Notes under the pieces: generated by a model
Databases searched by the model: none
Seen by the model: the letters and a program-made list of their open reading frames with translations, nothing else
What the model was told of the DNA's origin: nothing
Made by a program: the position numbers and the translations under genes
Shown here: in pieces, positions 28,976 to 39,904 of the stretch
How positions within the stretch are numbered: the stretch's first letter is position 1
Layout of the letters: the number at the start of each line of letters is the position of its first letter
DNA from: Ornithinimicrobium sp. CNJ-824
Lineage (GTDB): Bacteria > Actinomycetota > Actinomycetes > Actinomycetales > Dermatophilaceae
DNA length: 64,000 nucleotides
NCBI RefSeq assembly: GCF_001942405.1
Contig: NZ_MKKA01000011.1
Span: 248,001-312,000, forward strand
Direction of reading: 5' to 3'

Positions 28976-30643
28976 ATGGGGACGACGACCACCCGCCACC
29001 GCCAGGACCGCGCCGCCGACCCGGTCCTGGAGGACCGACCGGACCGGCCCACGACGGGCACCGGGACGCTGGTCCGGCTGATGCTGCGGCGGGACCGCAT
29101 CAAGCTGCCCGCCTGGGTCGGTGGGCTGGGGCTGTTCATGGTCTACCTGGGGGCGGCCCTGCCCCAGCTGGCTCCGACGGAGGCCGACCTGGCCGCCGTG
29201 ACCCCGATGGTGCAGCAGCCGGTGGGCCGGCTCTTCACCGGTCCCGCCTACGGGATGGAGGACCCCACCCACGCCAGCTTCTTCGCCGCCGGCTACCTGC
29301 TCTACCTGCTGCTCCTGGCCGCGCTGATGAACATCATGCTGGTCACCAGGCACACCCGGCTCGAGGAGCAGAGCGGGCGTTCGGAGCTGGTGCGGGCCGA
29401 CGTGGTCGGCCGTCAGGCGCCGCTCACCGCGGCGCTCGTCGTGGCCGTCGTGACCAACCTGCTGGCGGCTGTCGTCGTCGGCGCTCTGGCCGTGGCCAAC
29501 GGCTGGCCGGTCGCCGGGTCGGTCGTCGTGGCGGCCGCCGTCGCGCTGGTCGGGCTGGCCTTCGCCGGGATCACCGCGGCCGCGGCCCAGCTGAGCGCCT
29601 ACTCCCGGGGCACGGCCGGGCTGGCCGGTCTCGTGCTCGGTGCCGCGTTCGCCCTGCGCGCCCTGGGCGACATGGTGGCCGTCGGCGGCAGCGCCCTGTC
29701 CTGGACCTCCCCCCTCGGCTGGGCCGCCCAGTCGGCGCCCTACGTGCTCGACCGGTGGGGGCCGCTGCTGCTCCTGCTCGCCCTCGCGGCGGCCACGACC
29801 GTCCTGGCCTACGCGCTCCAGGGCCGCCGGGACCTCGGGGCGGGCCTGCTCCCGCCACGGCGCGGGCACGAGCGGGGCGGACCGTCCCTGGGCACCCCGT
29901 GGGGCCTGGCCCTGCGGCTGCAGCGGGCTCCGCTGCTCGCCTGGGGCTCGGCCGCGGTCTTCCTCGGGGTGATCGACGGGGCCTTCACCCAGGTGATGCT
30001 CGACTCCGCCGACGCCCTCCCGGCCGAGATGCAGGCCATGTTCGGGGCCGAGCAGATGACCCTGGGCTACATCGCCTTCCTGTCGGTCTTCAGCGCGATG
30101 CTCGCCTCCGCCTACGTCGTGTACGCGGTGCAGTCGCTGCGCGCGGAGGAGGCGGCCGGGCGCGCCGAGCTCGTGCTGGCCACGCCCACGAGCCGGGCGG
30201 CCTGGGCCGGGGCGCACCTGGCCGTGGTGGCGCTGGGGGCGACGCTGATCATGCTGGTGACGGGGGTCCTGACCGGCGCGGCGGCCGCGGCCGTCACCGG
30301 GGACGGGTCGCTGACCTGGGACAGCACCCTGGCGCACCTCAACCTCGTGCCCGCCGTGCTCGCCGTCCTCGGCCTGGTGGCCCTGCTGCACGGGTGGGCC
30401 CCGGTGCTGCTGGCGCCGGTCGGCTGGGCCCTGGTGGGCCTGGTCGTCTTCGCCGGCACCTTCGCGGCCCTGCTCGACGTGCCGCAGGCGGTCGTGGACC
30501 TCTCGCCGCTGAGCCATCCGGCCCAGGTGCCCGTCGAGGCGGTGCAGATGACGCCGCTGCTCGTGCTGCTGGGGCTGGCCGTCCTCGGCGTCGGCCTCGG
30601 GCTGGTCGGCCTGCCACGCCGCGAGGTGGCCGGACGGTCCTGA
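28976..30643 (+). CDS. ABC-2 type exporter permease, polyketide-antibiotic (tetronasin-type) family
   Basis: A 555-residue integral membrane protein with about 12 hydrophobic segments arranged as two similar halves; each half carries the family pattern of an RSELVRAD or RAELVLATPTSRAAW segment after a helix. This matches permeases annotated as tetronasin or polyketide-antibiotic exporters, which work with one ATPase. The start is two bases after the ATPase stop. The substrate is not predictable; self-protection or drug efflux under TetR control is likely. Confidence 0.88.
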   Translation: MGTTTTRHRQDRAADPVLEDRPDRPTTGTGTLVRLMLRRDRIKLPAWVGGLGLFMVYLGAALPQLAPTEADLAAVTPMVQQPVGRLFTGPAYGMEDPTHASFFAAGYLLYLLLLAALMNIMLVTRHTRLEEQSGRSELVRADVVGRQAPLTAALVVAVVTNLLAAVVVGALAVANGWPVAGSVVVAAAVALVGLAFAGITAAAAQLSAYSRGTAGLAGLVLGAAFALRALGDMVAVGGSALSWTSPLGWAAQSAPYVLDRWGPLLLLLALAAATTVLAYALQGRRDLGAGLLPPRRGHERGGPSLGTPWGLALRLQRAPLLAWGSAAVFLGVIDGAFTQVMLDSADALPAEMQAMFGAEQMTLGYIAFLSVFSAMLASAYVVYAVQSLRAEEAAGRAELVLATPTSRAAWAGAHLAVVALGATLIMLVTGVLTGAAAAAVTGDGSLTWDSTLAHLNLVPAVLAVLGLVALLHGWAPVLLAPVGWALVGLVVFAGTFAALLDVPQAVVDLSPLSHPAQVPVEAVQMTPLLVLLGLAVLGVGLGLVGLPRREVAGRS

Positions 30644-30667
30644 CCGGTCGCCGCCGGCGGTCCCGGG

Positions 30668-32523
30668 TCAGTCCTCGAGCACCTCGGAGACCTCCATCCA
30701 CTCCTCCTCGAGCCGGGCCTCCTGGTCGGTCAGGTCGGCCAGCTCCGCGGTGAGCGTCGCGAGCCGGTCGGGATCGGTGGCGGCCCGGGCCATCTGCTCG
30801 TGGAGCCGGGCCTCCTGGGCGTGGATCCGGTCCAGCGCCCGCTCCACCCGGGCGAGCGTCTTGCGGGCCTCCCGCTCCGCGGCCGCGTCGGGGCGCGGGC
30901 CCCTCGGTGCCGGCGCGGTCCCCCCGTTCCTGCCTGACGGGGCGGCCGGGGCGGTCGGGTCGGTGACGCCCGGACGCGAGCTCCGCCCGGGCAGCTGCCG
31001 GCGCAGGCGGAGGTACTCCTCCACCCCGCCCGGCAGGTCGCGCAGCGACCCGTCCCCGAGCAGGGCCAGCTGCCGGTCGGTCATCCGCTCCAGCAGGTAG
31101 CGGTCGTGGGAGACCACGACCAGCGTGCCCGCCCAGCCGTCGAGCACGTCCTCCATGGCGGTGAGGGTGTCGATGTCGAGGTCGTTGGTCGGCTCGTCCA
31201 GGAGCAGCACGTTGGGCTCGTCCATGAGGAGCCGGACGAACTGGAGCCGGCGCCGCTCCCCGCCGGACAGGTCGCCGACCCGGGACTGCTGGCGGCCGCC
31301 GCTGAAGCCCAGCCGCTTGGCCAGGGAGCTGGCCGACACCTCCTTGCCGCCGATGACCGTGAAGGAGCGCACCTCGGTGATCGAGTCGATCACCGACCAT
31401 CCCGCCACCCGGTCCAGCTCGCGCAGCTCCTGGGTCAGGCAGGCCATCCGCACCGTCTTGCCGACCTTGAGCCTGCCCCGGGCCAGCGGGTGCTGGCCCT
31501 GCAGCACCCGCAGGAGGGTCGACTTGCCGGCCCCGTTGACCCCGACGAGCCCGTACCGGTCCCCGGGGCCGATCCGCCAGGTCACGTCCTCGAGGAGGGT
31601 CCGGTCGCCCACCGTGACGGTGGCGTCGAGCAGGTCGAGCACGTCCTTGCCGAGCCGCGTGGTGGCGAACCGGACGAGCTCGACGGTGTCCCGCGGCGGG
31701 GGCTCCCCCTCGATGAGCGCGGTGGCGGCCTCGATCCGGAACCTCGGCTTGCTCGTGCGCGCCGGGCGCCCCGCCGCAGCCAGGCCAGCTCCTTGCGCGC
31801 CAGGTTCGCGCGCCGGTCCTCGGTGACCCTGGCCACCCGCTGACGCTCCACCTTGGCCAGCACGTACGCCGCGTAGCCGCCCTCGTACGTGTGCACCCGT
31901 CCGTCCTCGACCTCCCACGTGCGGGTGCTCACCTCGTCGAGGAACCACCGGTCGTGGGTGACGACGACGAGGCCGTTGCCGGACCGGGGGCGGCGCCCGG
32001 CGAGGTATGCCGCGAGCCAGGCGACGCCTTCCACGTCCAGGTGGTTGGTGGGCTCGTCGAGCACGAGCAGGTCCGGGTCGGCCACGAGCAGCGCCGCCAG
32101 GGCGAGCCGACGACGCTCGCCGCCGGACATCGGCCCGACGACGGCGTCCCAGCCGCCGACCGCGCCCGCGCCGGTGCCGCCGAGGAGACCCTCCAGGACC
32201 TCCCGGACGCGGGCGTCACCGGCCCACTCGTGCTCGGCGAGGTCGCCCAGGACGACCTCCCGCACGGTCGCCCCCGGCGGCAGGGTGTCGGTCTGCCCCA
32301 GCAGGCCGGTGGTGACGTCGCCGGTCCGCAGGACCCGGCCGGCGTCGAGCTCACGAGCGCCGGTGAGCACCCCCAGCAGGGTGCTCTTGCCGCCGCCGTT
32401 GCCGCCGACGACGCCGATGCGGTCGCCGTCGGAGACACCGACGGAGACGTCGTCGAGGAGCACGCTGGTGCCCAGGACGAGACGGGCCCGGTCGAGGGCG
32501 ACCAGGCTGGCGGGAGGTGCCAT
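30668..32523 (-). CDS. ABC-F family ATPase (frameshifted)
   Basis: A 618-residue soluble protein with two ABC cassettes and no membrane part, the ABC-F layout of ribosome-associated ATPases. Cassette 1: VVGGNGGGKSTLLGVL, MSGGERRRLALAALL, LLVLDEPTNHLDVEGV. Cassette 2: [48 protein letters not shown] coiled coil ends the protein. The frame breaks at about 31765, where WLRRGA must join PARTSKPRFRIEAA; one G of a run is missing. The start overlaps ispE (TGATG). It may act in translation or as an antibiotic-resistance ribosome protector; the subclass cannot be told by eye. Confidence 0.92.
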
Positions 32524-33533
32524 CAGCCGTGCACCGGTCCCAGCGGGCCGCCGCGGACGGGGCCTGGCGGGGGCGGCGACGGCGTGCGGTGGTGCTGCAC
32601 CACCTGGGCCCCGGGGACCGGTCCGACGACCCGGGTGATGTCCCCCGTCGGCCCGTTGGCGGCCAGCCCCACCGACAGGTCGATCGCCTCGGCCTGGGAC
32701 CCGACGAGGAAGGCCACGGTCGGCCCGGACCCGGAGACGATGCCGGCGCGGGCCCCGAGCTCCAGGCCGGTGTCGAGGACCTCGCCGAGCAGGGGCTGGA
32801 GGGAGACGGCCGCCGCCTGCAGGTCGTTGCGCAGGGCGGCGGCCACCTCGTCGGTCTCCATCCGCCGCAACGCGGCCATCAGCTCGCCCGACGGCTGCGG
32901 GACGGGCAGGTCCGTGCTGCCCGCCTCCGCACGCAACCGGTCGCACTCGGCATACACCTCGGGGGTGGACAGGCCCAGCCCCTCCCCGACCCACAGCACC
33001 CAGTGCAGCTCGCCGCGGGCGAGCACCGGGGTGACCTGCTCGCCGCGGCCCGACCCGATGGCCGTGCCGCCGTGCAGGAGGAAGGGCACGTCCGAGCCCA
33101 GCCCCGCGGCGACGCCCTCGAGGGTGTCCTGGTCGACGTGGTCCATGGCCCACAGCTCCCGGCACGCCACGAGGGTGGCGGCGGCGTCGGCGCTGCCGCC
33201 GGCCATCCCGCCGGCCACGGGGATCTGCTTGTCGATGTCGATGCGCACCGGGCCCGAGCCGGCCCGCCGGCTGCGACGGCGCGCCAGCGCACGGGCGGCC
33301 TGCAGGGCCAGGTTGTCCGGACCGGTCGGGACCCGGTCGGCGAACGGGCCGGTGACGTGCACCGACCAGCGGGACGCGGGCTGCACCGTCACCCGGTCGT
33401 AGACGCTGACGGCGTGGAAGACGGTGGACAGCTCGTGGTAGCCGTCCTCGCGCAGGGGTCCCACGACGAGCTCCAGGTTGATCTTTCCGGGCACCCGGAC
33501 GGTGACGGCCTCGGTGCTCCCGCCTGGACTCAT
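32523..33533 (-). CDS. ispE: 4-diphosphocytidyl-2-C-methyl-D-erythritol kinase
   Basis: A GHMP kinase of the MEP isoprenoid pathway, 336 residues. It begins with [20 protein letters not shown] and contains the ATP loop [18 protein letters not shown] and the C-terminal motif [14 protein letters not shown]. The last 35 residues are Pro/Gly-rich and poorly conserved. Its start overlaps the rsmA stop (ATGA) and its stop overlaps the ABC-F start. The order metG-tatD-rsmA-ispE is common in Actinobacteria. Confidence 0.95.
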   Translation of the reverse strand: MSPGGSTEAVTVRVPGKINLELVVGPLREDGYHELSTVFHAVSVYDRVTVQPASRWSVHVTGPFADRVPTGPDNLALQAARALARRRSRRAGSGPVRIDIDKQIPVAGGMAGGSADAAATLVACRELWAMDHVDQDTLEGVAAGLGSDVPFLLHGGTAIGSGRGEQVTPVLARGELHWVLWVGEGLGLSTPEVYAECDRLRAEAGSTDLPVPQPSGELMAALRRMETDEVAAALRNDLQAAAVSLQPLLGEVLDTGLELGARAGIVSGSGPTVAFLVGSQAEAIDLSVGLAANGPTGDITRVVGPVPGAQVVQHHRTPSPPPPGPVRGGPLGPVHG

Positions 33534-34445
33534 GGCCTCACCCTATGGGTTCGGCCGCCGATCCTCCTGGCCGCCCGGACGCTGCCCCCCGTCGTCCAGG
33601 GCGCGTCCGCGATCCGGGCAAAGTGCGCCACGGTGAGCACCTCGCCGCGGGCCCTCGGGTCCACCCCGGCGGCCCGCAGCACCCGTTCGGCCCGCTCGGC
33701 CCCGCCGGCCCACCCGGCCAGCGCGGCCCGCATCGTCTTGCGCCGCTGCGCGAAGGCCGCGTCGACCACGGCGAAGACCTCCTGCCGCCCGGCGCGGGCG
33801 CCGGGGGGTCCCGGCGCACCATCGGACGAGGCCGGAGTCCACGTTGGGCGCGGGCCAGAAGACGGTGCGGCCGATCCGTCCGGCGCCGGTGACCTCGGCG
33901 TACCACCCGGCCTTCACGCTGGGCACCCCGTAGACCTTGCTCCCCGGGCCGGCCGCGAGCCGGTCGGCCACCTCGAGCTGGACCATGACGAGGACCCGCT
34001 GCAGGGTCGGCACGGTCGCCAGCAGGTGCAGGACCACGGGCACGGCGACGTTGTAGGGCAGGTTGGCCACGAGGGCGGTGGGCTGGGGGTCGGGCAGCTC
34101 CTGGACCCGCAGGGCGTCGGCGGGCACGACCGTCAGCCGGTCCACCAGGTGCGGGGCGAGGTCGGCCACGGTGCGCGGAAGCTGGTCCGCCAGGGACGGG
34201 TCGATCTCCACCGCGGTGACGTGGGCGACCTCCGGCAGGAGGGCGAGCGTCAGGGAGCCGAGGCCGGGGCCGACCTCGAGGACGACGTCCTGCGGACCGA
34301 CCTCGGCCGCCCGGACGATCCGTCGCACGGTGCCCTTGTCGATGACGAAGTTCTGCCCCCACTGCTTGGTGGGGCGGATGCCGAGCCGCTCGGCCAGCTG
34401 ACGGACCTGCGCCGGGCCGAGCAGGCTCTCCTCGTGATCGGTCAC
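33530..34445 (-). CDS. rsmA: 16S rRNA (adenine1518-N6/1519-N6)-dimethyltransferase (twice frameshifted)
   Basis: Dimethylates A1518 and A1519 of 16S rRNA during 30S maturation. It shows [13 protein letters not shown], the SAM loop [16 protein letters not shown], catalytic [10 protein letters not shown], and [15 protein letters not shown]. Two bases appear to be missing within 40 bp, near 33823 (DSGLVR to [12 protein letters not shown]) and near 33785 (to [19 protein letters not shown]). A single inserted base could also reconcile the outer frames, but the conserved RRDP block appears only in the middle frame. Repaired length is 305. GTG 34445 overlaps the tatD stop. Confidence 0.92.
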
Positions 34446-35287
34446 CAGGGTCCGTAGACCGTCTCGCTGGTCGCGGACAGCGCCTCGCACAGCTCCGGGA
34501 CGCTCGTGCTCAGCGTCTCCGCCATGGCCCGCACGGTCAGCGGCAGCAGGTATGGCGCGTTCGCCCGGCCCCGGTGGGGGGTCGGGGTGAGGTAGGGGGC
34601 GTCGGTCTCCACGAGCAGCTGCTCCACCGGGGTCACGGCGAGGGCGTTGCGCAGGTCCCTGGCGCTGCGGAAGGTCACCGTCCCGGCGAAGGAGAGGTAG
34701 TAGCCGCGGTGGACGCACTCCCGGGCCATCTCCATGTCGCCGGAGAAGCAGTGCATCACCGTGCGCTCGGGGGCGCCCTCCTCGGCCAGGATCCGCAGCA
34801 CGTCGTCGTGGGCGTCGCGGTCGTGGATCTGCAGCACCAGGTCCAGTTCCTTGGCCAGCGCGATGTGGCGGCGGAACGACTCCTGCTGCGCGGGGACGCC
34901 GTCGGGGCCGGTGCGGTAGTAGTCCAGGCCGGTCTCCCCGATCACCCGGATCCGGGGATGCCGGGCCAGGGAGGCGATCTCGTCGAGCACGGCGTCGAGG
35001 TCGCCGGCCGCCGCGTGCCTGGGCGCCTCGTTGGGGTGGACGGCGACGCCGCCGAGCAGAGAACGGTGCTCGTCGACGATCCCGTGCGTCCACCGGGCCG
35101 ACCCGATGTCGCAGCCGATCTGCACGATCCGATCCACGCCCACCGCGGCCGCCTCCGCCAGCACGTCCTGCAGGCCGACGAACGGGGCGTCGTCGCGCTG
35201 GACGTCCAGGTGGCAGTGGTTGTCGACGACCGCGACCGGGAGCCGGTCGGGGGCCGGCGGGCGCTGCGCGAGCCGGGCGTCCGTCAT
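34442..35287 (-). CDS. tatD: TatD family hydrolase
   Basis: A 281-residue metal-dependent DNase/amidohydrolase-fold protein. Metal ligands lie in [34 protein letters not shown] and VETDAPYL. TatD proteins act as 3'-5' exonucleases in repair and quality control. Its start overlaps the metG stop (ATGA) and its stop overlaps rsmA (GTGA). In the given sequence the frame is fused to the first part of metG, but only because metG is frameshifted. Confidence 0.95.
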   Translation of the reverse strand: MTDARLAQRPPAPDRLPVAVVDNHCHLDVQRDDAPFVGLQDVLAEAAAVGVDRIVQIGCDIGSARWTHGIVDEHRSLLGGVAVHPNEAPRHAAAGDLDAVLDEIASLARHPRIRVIGETGLDYYRTGPDGVPAQQESFRRHIALAKELDLVLQIHDRDAHDDVLRILAEEGAPERTVMHCFSGDMEMARECVHRGYYLSFAGTVTFRSARDLRNALAVTPVEQLLVETDAPYLTPTPHRGRANAPYLLPLTVRAMAETLSTSVPELCEALSATSETVYGPW

Positions 35288-37099
35288 ACCTCCACCTCGT
35301 CCACGAGGCCGAGCCGGGCCCGCTCCTCCTCGACGACGGAGGGGTCGAGCTTGGTGAAGATCGGGGAGGGCTTGGCGACCGGGGCCCCGACGACGACCGG
35401 ACGGTGCTCCCAGCGCGGCGTGGCGGTGTACTCCCCGGTGATGACCGGGTAGGGGTCGCGCCCGGGCTCGTCGAGGTCGGGAACCTCCTTGACCACCGGC
35501 ATCGGCTGGAAGGTCCCCTCGCCCCCGAGCGCCCGGTGGACCGCGGTGGAGCTGTGCGGCAGGTAGGGGGAGAGCAGCGTGTTGAGGTCCACGACGGCCT
35601 GGGCGAGCACGTGCAGGACGGTGGCCAGGCGTTCGCGCTGGTCCTCCCCCTTGAGCTTGAACGGCTCGGTGGCCGAGACGTAGGCGTTGGCCTCCCCGAC
35701 GAGGCGCATCGCCTCGGCCAGCCCGGCCTTCTGCTTGTGCGTGCCGATGAGCCGCCCGACGGTGCCGAACCCGGCCGCGACCTGGTCCAGCAGGGCCCGG
35801 TCGACCTCCTCGAGCGGACCGGCGGCCGGGATCTGGCCGAAGTTCTTGGCGATCATCGAGGCGGTCCGGTTGACCAGGTTGCCCCAGCCGGCGACGAGCT
35901 CGGTGTTGGTGCGCTTGACGAACTCCGGCCAGGAGAAGTCGGAGTCGGCCGTCTCCGGCGCGGCGGCGGAGAGGAAGTAGCGCAGCGCGTCGGGCTGGTA
36001 GCGCTCCAGCACGTCCCGCACGTAGATGACGACGTTGCGCGAGGTGGAGAACTGCCGGCCCTCCATGGTGAGGAACTCGCTGGAGACGACCTCGGTCGCA
36101 GGTTGAGCCTGCCGAACGGGCCGACCTGCCCGCCCCGGCTGCCCTGCCCGTTGTGCGCGAGCATCTCGCCGGCCAGATCTGGGAGTGGAAGGTGATGTTG
36201 TCCTTGCCCATGAAGTAGTAGGACAGCGCCTCCGGGTCGTTCCACCACTCGCGCCAGCGGTCCGGATCGCCGATGCGACGGGCCCACTCGACGGACGCCG
36301 AGAGGTAGCCGATGACCGCGTCGAACCAGACGTAGAGCTTCTTGGTCGGGTTGTCCGACCAGCCCTCCAGCGGGACGGTGATGCCCCAGTCGATGTCGCG
36401 GGTCATCGCCCGGGGGCGGATCTCCTCGAGGATGTTCTGCGAGAACTTGATGACGTTGGGGCGCCACAGCCCGCTGGCCTCGCGACCGTCGAGCCACTCC
36501 GCGAGCGCCTCGGCCAGGGCGGGCAGGTCGAGGAAGAAGTGCTGGGTCTCGGTGAACTCCGGCGTCTCGCCGTTGATCTTGCTCCGGGGGTCCAGCAGGT
36601 CGGCCGGGTCGAGCTGGTTGCCGCAGCTGTCGCACTGGTCGCCCCGGGCCTCGGTGTACCCGCAGATGGGGCAGGTGCCCTCGATGTAGCGGTCCGGCAG
36701 GGTGCGGCCGGTCGAGGGGCTGATGGCGACCTGCTGGGTCCGCTCGACCATGTAGCCGTTGGCGTGGCAGGCCAGGAACATCTGCTGCACGACGGAGTGG
36801 TGGTTGACCGTGGTCGTGCGCGTGTAGAGGTCGTAGGAGACCCCCAGCGCGACGAGGTCCTCGGCGATGGCCCGGTGGTTGACGTCGATGAACTCCTGCG
36901 GGCTCATCCCGGCCTTGTCCGCCTGCACGAGGATCGGCGTCCCGTGCTCGTCGGAGCCGCTCACCATGAGCACGTCGTGACCGGCCATCCGCATGTAGCG
37001 GCTGAAGACGTCGGAGGGCACACCGAAGCCCGCGACGTGGCCGATGTGGCGCGGGCCGTTGGCGTAGGGCCAGGCGACGGAGGTCAGGACGTGGGTCAT
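35284..37099 (-). CDS. metG: Methionyl-tRNA synthetase (twice frameshifted)
   Basis: Charges tRNA-Met; class Ia. It has the HIGH motif in [10 protein letters not shown], a zinc knuckle ([18 protein letters not shown]), [20 protein letters not shown], and an STSR form of the KMSKS loop in GRQFSTSRN. Two missing bases split it: near 36169 (QIWPA to [13 protein letters not shown]) and near 36096 (LNL to [16 protein letters not shown]). Repaired length is 605. It is essential, so both are almost certainly read errors. The ATG lacks a ribosome site and has TAGACT ending 8 bases before it, suggesting a leaderless mRNA. Confidence 0.95.
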
Positions 37100-37107
37100 G
37101 GTGTCCC

Positions 37108-37113
37108 AGTCTA
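37108..37113 (-). promoter_or_regulatory. -10 box of metG (leaderless)
   Basis: On the minus strand TAGACT ends 8 bases before the metG ATG and no Shine-Dalgarno sequence intervenes. This is the clearest of a set of similar boxes in the window (TANNNT, 6-8 bases before the start codon). The hexamer is visible; transcription from it is inferred. Confidence 0.6.
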
Positions 37114-37153
37114 GGTGGGCCGGCCGGGCGGACCGGTGGGAGACTGCGGCATC

Positions 37154-37615
37154 ATGACCCAGGACCGGACGGCGCGCGTCCCCGAGGACGTCCTCGTCCA
37201 CCTGCGCCGGGCGCGCGACCACGTCGACCGGCACTTCCGCGAGCCGCTCGACCTGGAGACGCTGGCCGCCGTCGCCGGGCTGAGCAAGTTCCACTTCCTG
37301 CGGCTCTTCCGCCGCGCCTACGGCCGCACCCCCGGGGTCTACCTCTCCGAGCGCCGGGTCGAGCGGGCCCAGGACCTGCTGCGCGGCGCCAACCTCACGG
37401 TCACGGAGGTGTGCCACGCGGTCGGCTTCAGCAGCCTCGGCTCGTTCAGCACCCGGTTCCGGGAGATCACCGGGGAGAGCCCGAGCCAGTTCCAGCGCAG
37501 GTATGCCGCGGACGGCGCACCACGCATCCCCGGCTGCTACGTGTTCATGCGGGGCCTGACCGAGCGGCGGGACGCCGCAACCGAGGAGAAGCCGGGACCA
37601 CCTGACCCCGGCTAG
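37154..37615 (+). CDS. AraC family transcriptional regulator (short)
   Basis: A 153-residue regulator made almost only of the AraC/XylS DNA-binding domain: first helix-turn-helix [20 protein letters not shown], second [19 protein letters not shown], then [18 protein letters not shown]. No sensor domain precedes it; the C-terminal [11 protein letters not shown] is a family extension. It is divergent from metG and lies 10 bases before a VOC-family gene, a frequent pair in which the VOC protein may be the target. Confidence 0.92.
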   Translation: MTQDRTARVPEDVLVHLRRARDHVDRHFREPLDLETLAAVAGLSKFHFLRLFRRAYGRTPGVYLSERRVERAQDLLRGANLTVTEVCHAVGFSSLGSFSTRFREITGESPSQFQRRYAADGAPRIPGCYVFMRGLTERRDAATEEKPGPPDPG

Positions 37616-37625
37616 CGTCGGGGCC

Positions 37626-38069
37626 ATGATCACCAACGTCTCCCTCGTCAGCGTCTGGGTCACCGACCTGGACGAGTCCCTCGCCTTCTACACCGACGTC
37701 CTGGGCTTCGAGAAGGGCGACGACGTCCAGCTCGGCCCCGACTTCCGCTGGCTGACCGTCGTGCACCCGGCGCAGCCCGAGCTGCACCTGCACCTGACCA
37801 CCCCCGGCGAGCCGCTCTCCCCCGAGCTCGTCGAGGCGATGCGCCGGGCCCAGGCCCAGGGCGGCCTGCCGGGCGTGGGGCTGACCGTCGACGACTGCCG
37901 CCGGACCCACGCCGAGCTGGTCGCCAAGGGCGTGGAGTTCCTCCAGGAGCCCACCGAGCGGCCCTACGGGGTCGAGGCCCTCATGCGGGACAACTCGGGC
38001 AACTGGATGGTCCTCGTGGAACGCCGGGACTTCGACCCCTCCACGATGACCGAGGCCGACCTGGCCTGA
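37626..38069 (+). CDS. VOC (glyoxalase/bleomycin-resistance) family protein
   Basis: A 147-residue vicinal-oxygen-chelate protein with paired beta-alpha-beta-beta-beta units: [20 protein letters not shown] then [19 protein letters not shown]. Possible metal ligands are in HLHLTTPG and the Glu residues near the end. Substrate is unknown. It lies immediately after the AraC gene. A TAGCGT box (37613-37618) overlaps the AraC stop and ends 7 bases before this ATG, so it may also have its own leaderless promoter. Confidence 0.92.
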   Translation: MITNVSLVSVWVTDLDESLAFYTDVLGFEKGDDVQLGPDFRWLTVVHPAQPELHLHLTTPGEPLSPELVEAMRRAQAQGGLPGVGLTVDDCRRTHAELVAKGVEFLQEPTERPYGVEALMRDNSGNWMVLVERRDFDPSTMTEADLA

Positions 38070-38169
38070 GGGCCCGCGCCCGCGGACAGGAGGAACGACG
38101 GCATACCCCGTGGTTGTATGGGGCGAGCGCGGCCCCGCCCGGGGCGCGCCCGAGCAAGGAGGCCACCAC

Positions 38170-38778
38170 GTGCTCGCCGCCCTCACCGGCGCCGGCCTGT
38201 CCGCAGCGGCCGGGCTGAACGCCTACATCCCGTTCCTCGTCGTCGCGCTCGTCGCGCGGTTCACCGGCGTCATCGACCTGCCCCACCAGTACGCCTGGAT
38301 CGAGTCCTGGTGGGCGATCGGCATCGCGGGCGCCCTCCTGCTCTCCGAGGTGGTTCTCGACAAGATCGCCGTCGTCGACCACGTCAACGACGCGGTGGGC
38401 ACGTTTGTGCGACCGGCGACCGGCGGGCTGATCTTCGCCGCGACGACCGCGGCCGAGGACTTCGAGCAGGGCTCGACCTTCATGGCCGACAACCCCTGGG
38501 TGGGGGTGCTGCTGGGCATCGTCACCGCCGGGATCGTGCACACGGGCAAGGCCGTCACCCGTCCTGCCGTCAACGTCGGGACGGGCGGGCTGGGCACCCC
38601 CGTGGTGTCCGCGGCCGAGGACGGGGCGGCCGTCACCCTGTCCCTGGTGGCGGTCTTCCTGCCCGTGCTCGTGATCTTCCTGCTGCTCCTGCTGCTGTGG
38701 GGGCTGTGGGTCCTGTGGCGCCGGGCGTCGGGGCGGCGACGGCGCACCGACGAGCTGATGGCCGACGCGGGCTACTGA
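38170..38778 (+). CDS. DUF4126 domain-containing membrane protein
   Basis: A 202-residue membrane protein starting VLAALTGAGLSAAAGLNAYI, the typical DUF4126 opening, with about five hydrophobic segments and a basic C-terminus. Function unknown. The GTG start at 38170 has AAGGAGG seven bases upstream, better than earlier in-frame starts. It is convergent with the next gene, with a 7-base overlap of the 3' ends. Confidence 0.9.
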   Translation: MLAALTGAGLSAAAGLNAYIPFLVVALVARFTGVIDLPHQYAWIESWWAIGIAGALLLSEVVLDKIAVVDHVNDAVGTFVRPATGGLIFAATTAAEDFEQGSTFMADNPWVGVLLGIVTAGIVHTGKAVTRPAVNVGTGGLGTPVVSAAEDGAAVTLSLVAVFLPVLVIFLLLLLLWGLWVLWRRASGRRRRTDELMADAGY

Positions 38779-39260
38779 GCCTGCTCGGCCAGCGGCCAGC
38801 AGATCTGCGTCCTCAGGCCGGCGGGGTCCACGTCCGGCCCGGGCTCGGTGAGGTAGACCTCCCACATCGAGGACGACGGGGTGCGGCCCTGCTCCCCGAT
38901 CCAGCCCGCCAGCCGTCGGTAGGAGTCCCCCAGGCCGTCGTAGGGGCCGACGTGGGTGGCGGTGACGACCTCCCCGCCGGGCAGCTCCGAGGGGCGCACG
39001 TCCCCGTCCCCGGTGATCGCGGCACCCACGGGGATCCCGACCTCGACGTCGACGGTCTCGGTGGGCTCGCCCCGGTAGCGGGCGTACGGGGCACCGGCGG
39101 GCTCCGTCCGCTGCTCCCCCAGCGTGGCGAAGAGCAGGCTGAAGGAGTTGTCGAAGAAGGTCCGCAGCGCCTCCATCCGCACGGTCGCACGGACGGCGGC
39201 CGTGGTCACCGGGTCGAGCGTGACGATCCGGGGGTCCTCGAGGGTGTGCTCGGTGCTCAT
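38772..39260 (-). CDS. GyrI-like/AraC effector-binding domain protein
   Basis: A 162-residue small-molecule-binding protein of the SRPBCC-unrelated GyrI-like (SOUL/HBP-like) fold, suggested by VTTAAVRATVRMEALRTFFD, PYARYRG, VEVGIPVGAAI, EVVTATHVGPYDGLGDSY and the closing WEVYLTEPG..DPAGLRTQICWPL. Such domains act as effector sensors or hydrolases without DNA binding. No DNA-binding domain is present. It is on the strand opposite to its neighbours and probably monocistronic. Confidence 0.85.
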   Translation of the reverse strand: MSTEHTLEDPRIVTLDPVTTAAVRATVRMEALRTFFDNSFSLLFATLGEQRTEPAGAPYARYRGEPTETVDVEVGIPVGAAITGDGDVRPSELPGGEVVTATHVGPYDGLGDSYRRLAGWIGEQGRTPSSSMWEVYLTEPGPDVDPAGLRTQICWPLAEQAQ

Positions 39261-39377
39261 GGTCGCTCCTCGTCGTGGTCCGTCTCCGGGGTCCGACGCT
39301 ACTCCTCGGCCGGTCGTGGGGGAACGGCCTGCGACGGTCGACCGTTGGGGAGGTGAGGTCGGACGGCAGGAGACGGT

Positions 39378-39880
39378 ATGCAGCGCAGGCACCCGCGCCC
39401 CGGGAGGCCCGGTCCGGGCCAGGAGTCGGTGTGGGACTACCCCCGGCCACCACGTGTGGAGCCCAGCGAGGCGCTCGTGGTGGTCGAGCTCGGCGGGACG
39501 ACGTCGCGCGGACCACCCGGTCGCTGCGGGTCCTGGAGACCAGCCACCCCCCGACCTACTACCTTCCGCGGGCCGCGTTCGTCCCCGGCGTCCTCCGCCC
39601 GACCGGGGGGAGCTCGTTCTGCGAGTGGAAGGGGGCGGCGTCCTACCTGGACCTGGTGGCGGGGGGCCGCACCGCGGTCCGCGCGGCCTGGACCTACCCG
39701 GACCCCTCGCCCGGGTTCGAGGCGCTGCGCGACCACGTGGCCCTCTACCCGGGCCTGGTGGACCGGTGCCTCGTGGACGGGGAGGTGGTGGCGCCCCAGC
39801 CCGGCGGCTTCTACGGCGGCTGGATCACCTCGGCCGTCGTCGGCCCGTTCAAGGGGGAGCCGGGGACGTGGGGCTGGTGA
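39378..39880 (+). CDS. DUF427 domain-containing protein (frameshifted)
   Basis: A 167-residue protein of the DUF427 family, function unknown. It starts near GQESVWDYPRPPRVEPSEAL and continues, after one missing base near 39495, with VARTTRSLRVLETSHPPTYY, FCEWKGAASYLDL, AAWTYPDPSPGFEALRDHVA and GGFYGGWITSAVVGPFKG. Those blocks are the family core. ATG 39378 follows a weak purine site. It is convergent with rsmI. Confidence 0.88.
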
Positions 39881-39904
39881 GGGCCGGGGAGGACCGGTCG
39901 CCCG

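Noticed and set aside
34442..37663. An apparent MetG-TatD fusion protein
   Set aside because: The continuous frame results from two missing bases in metG. The second half of metG continues in another frame and ends at the normal ATGA overlap with tatD.
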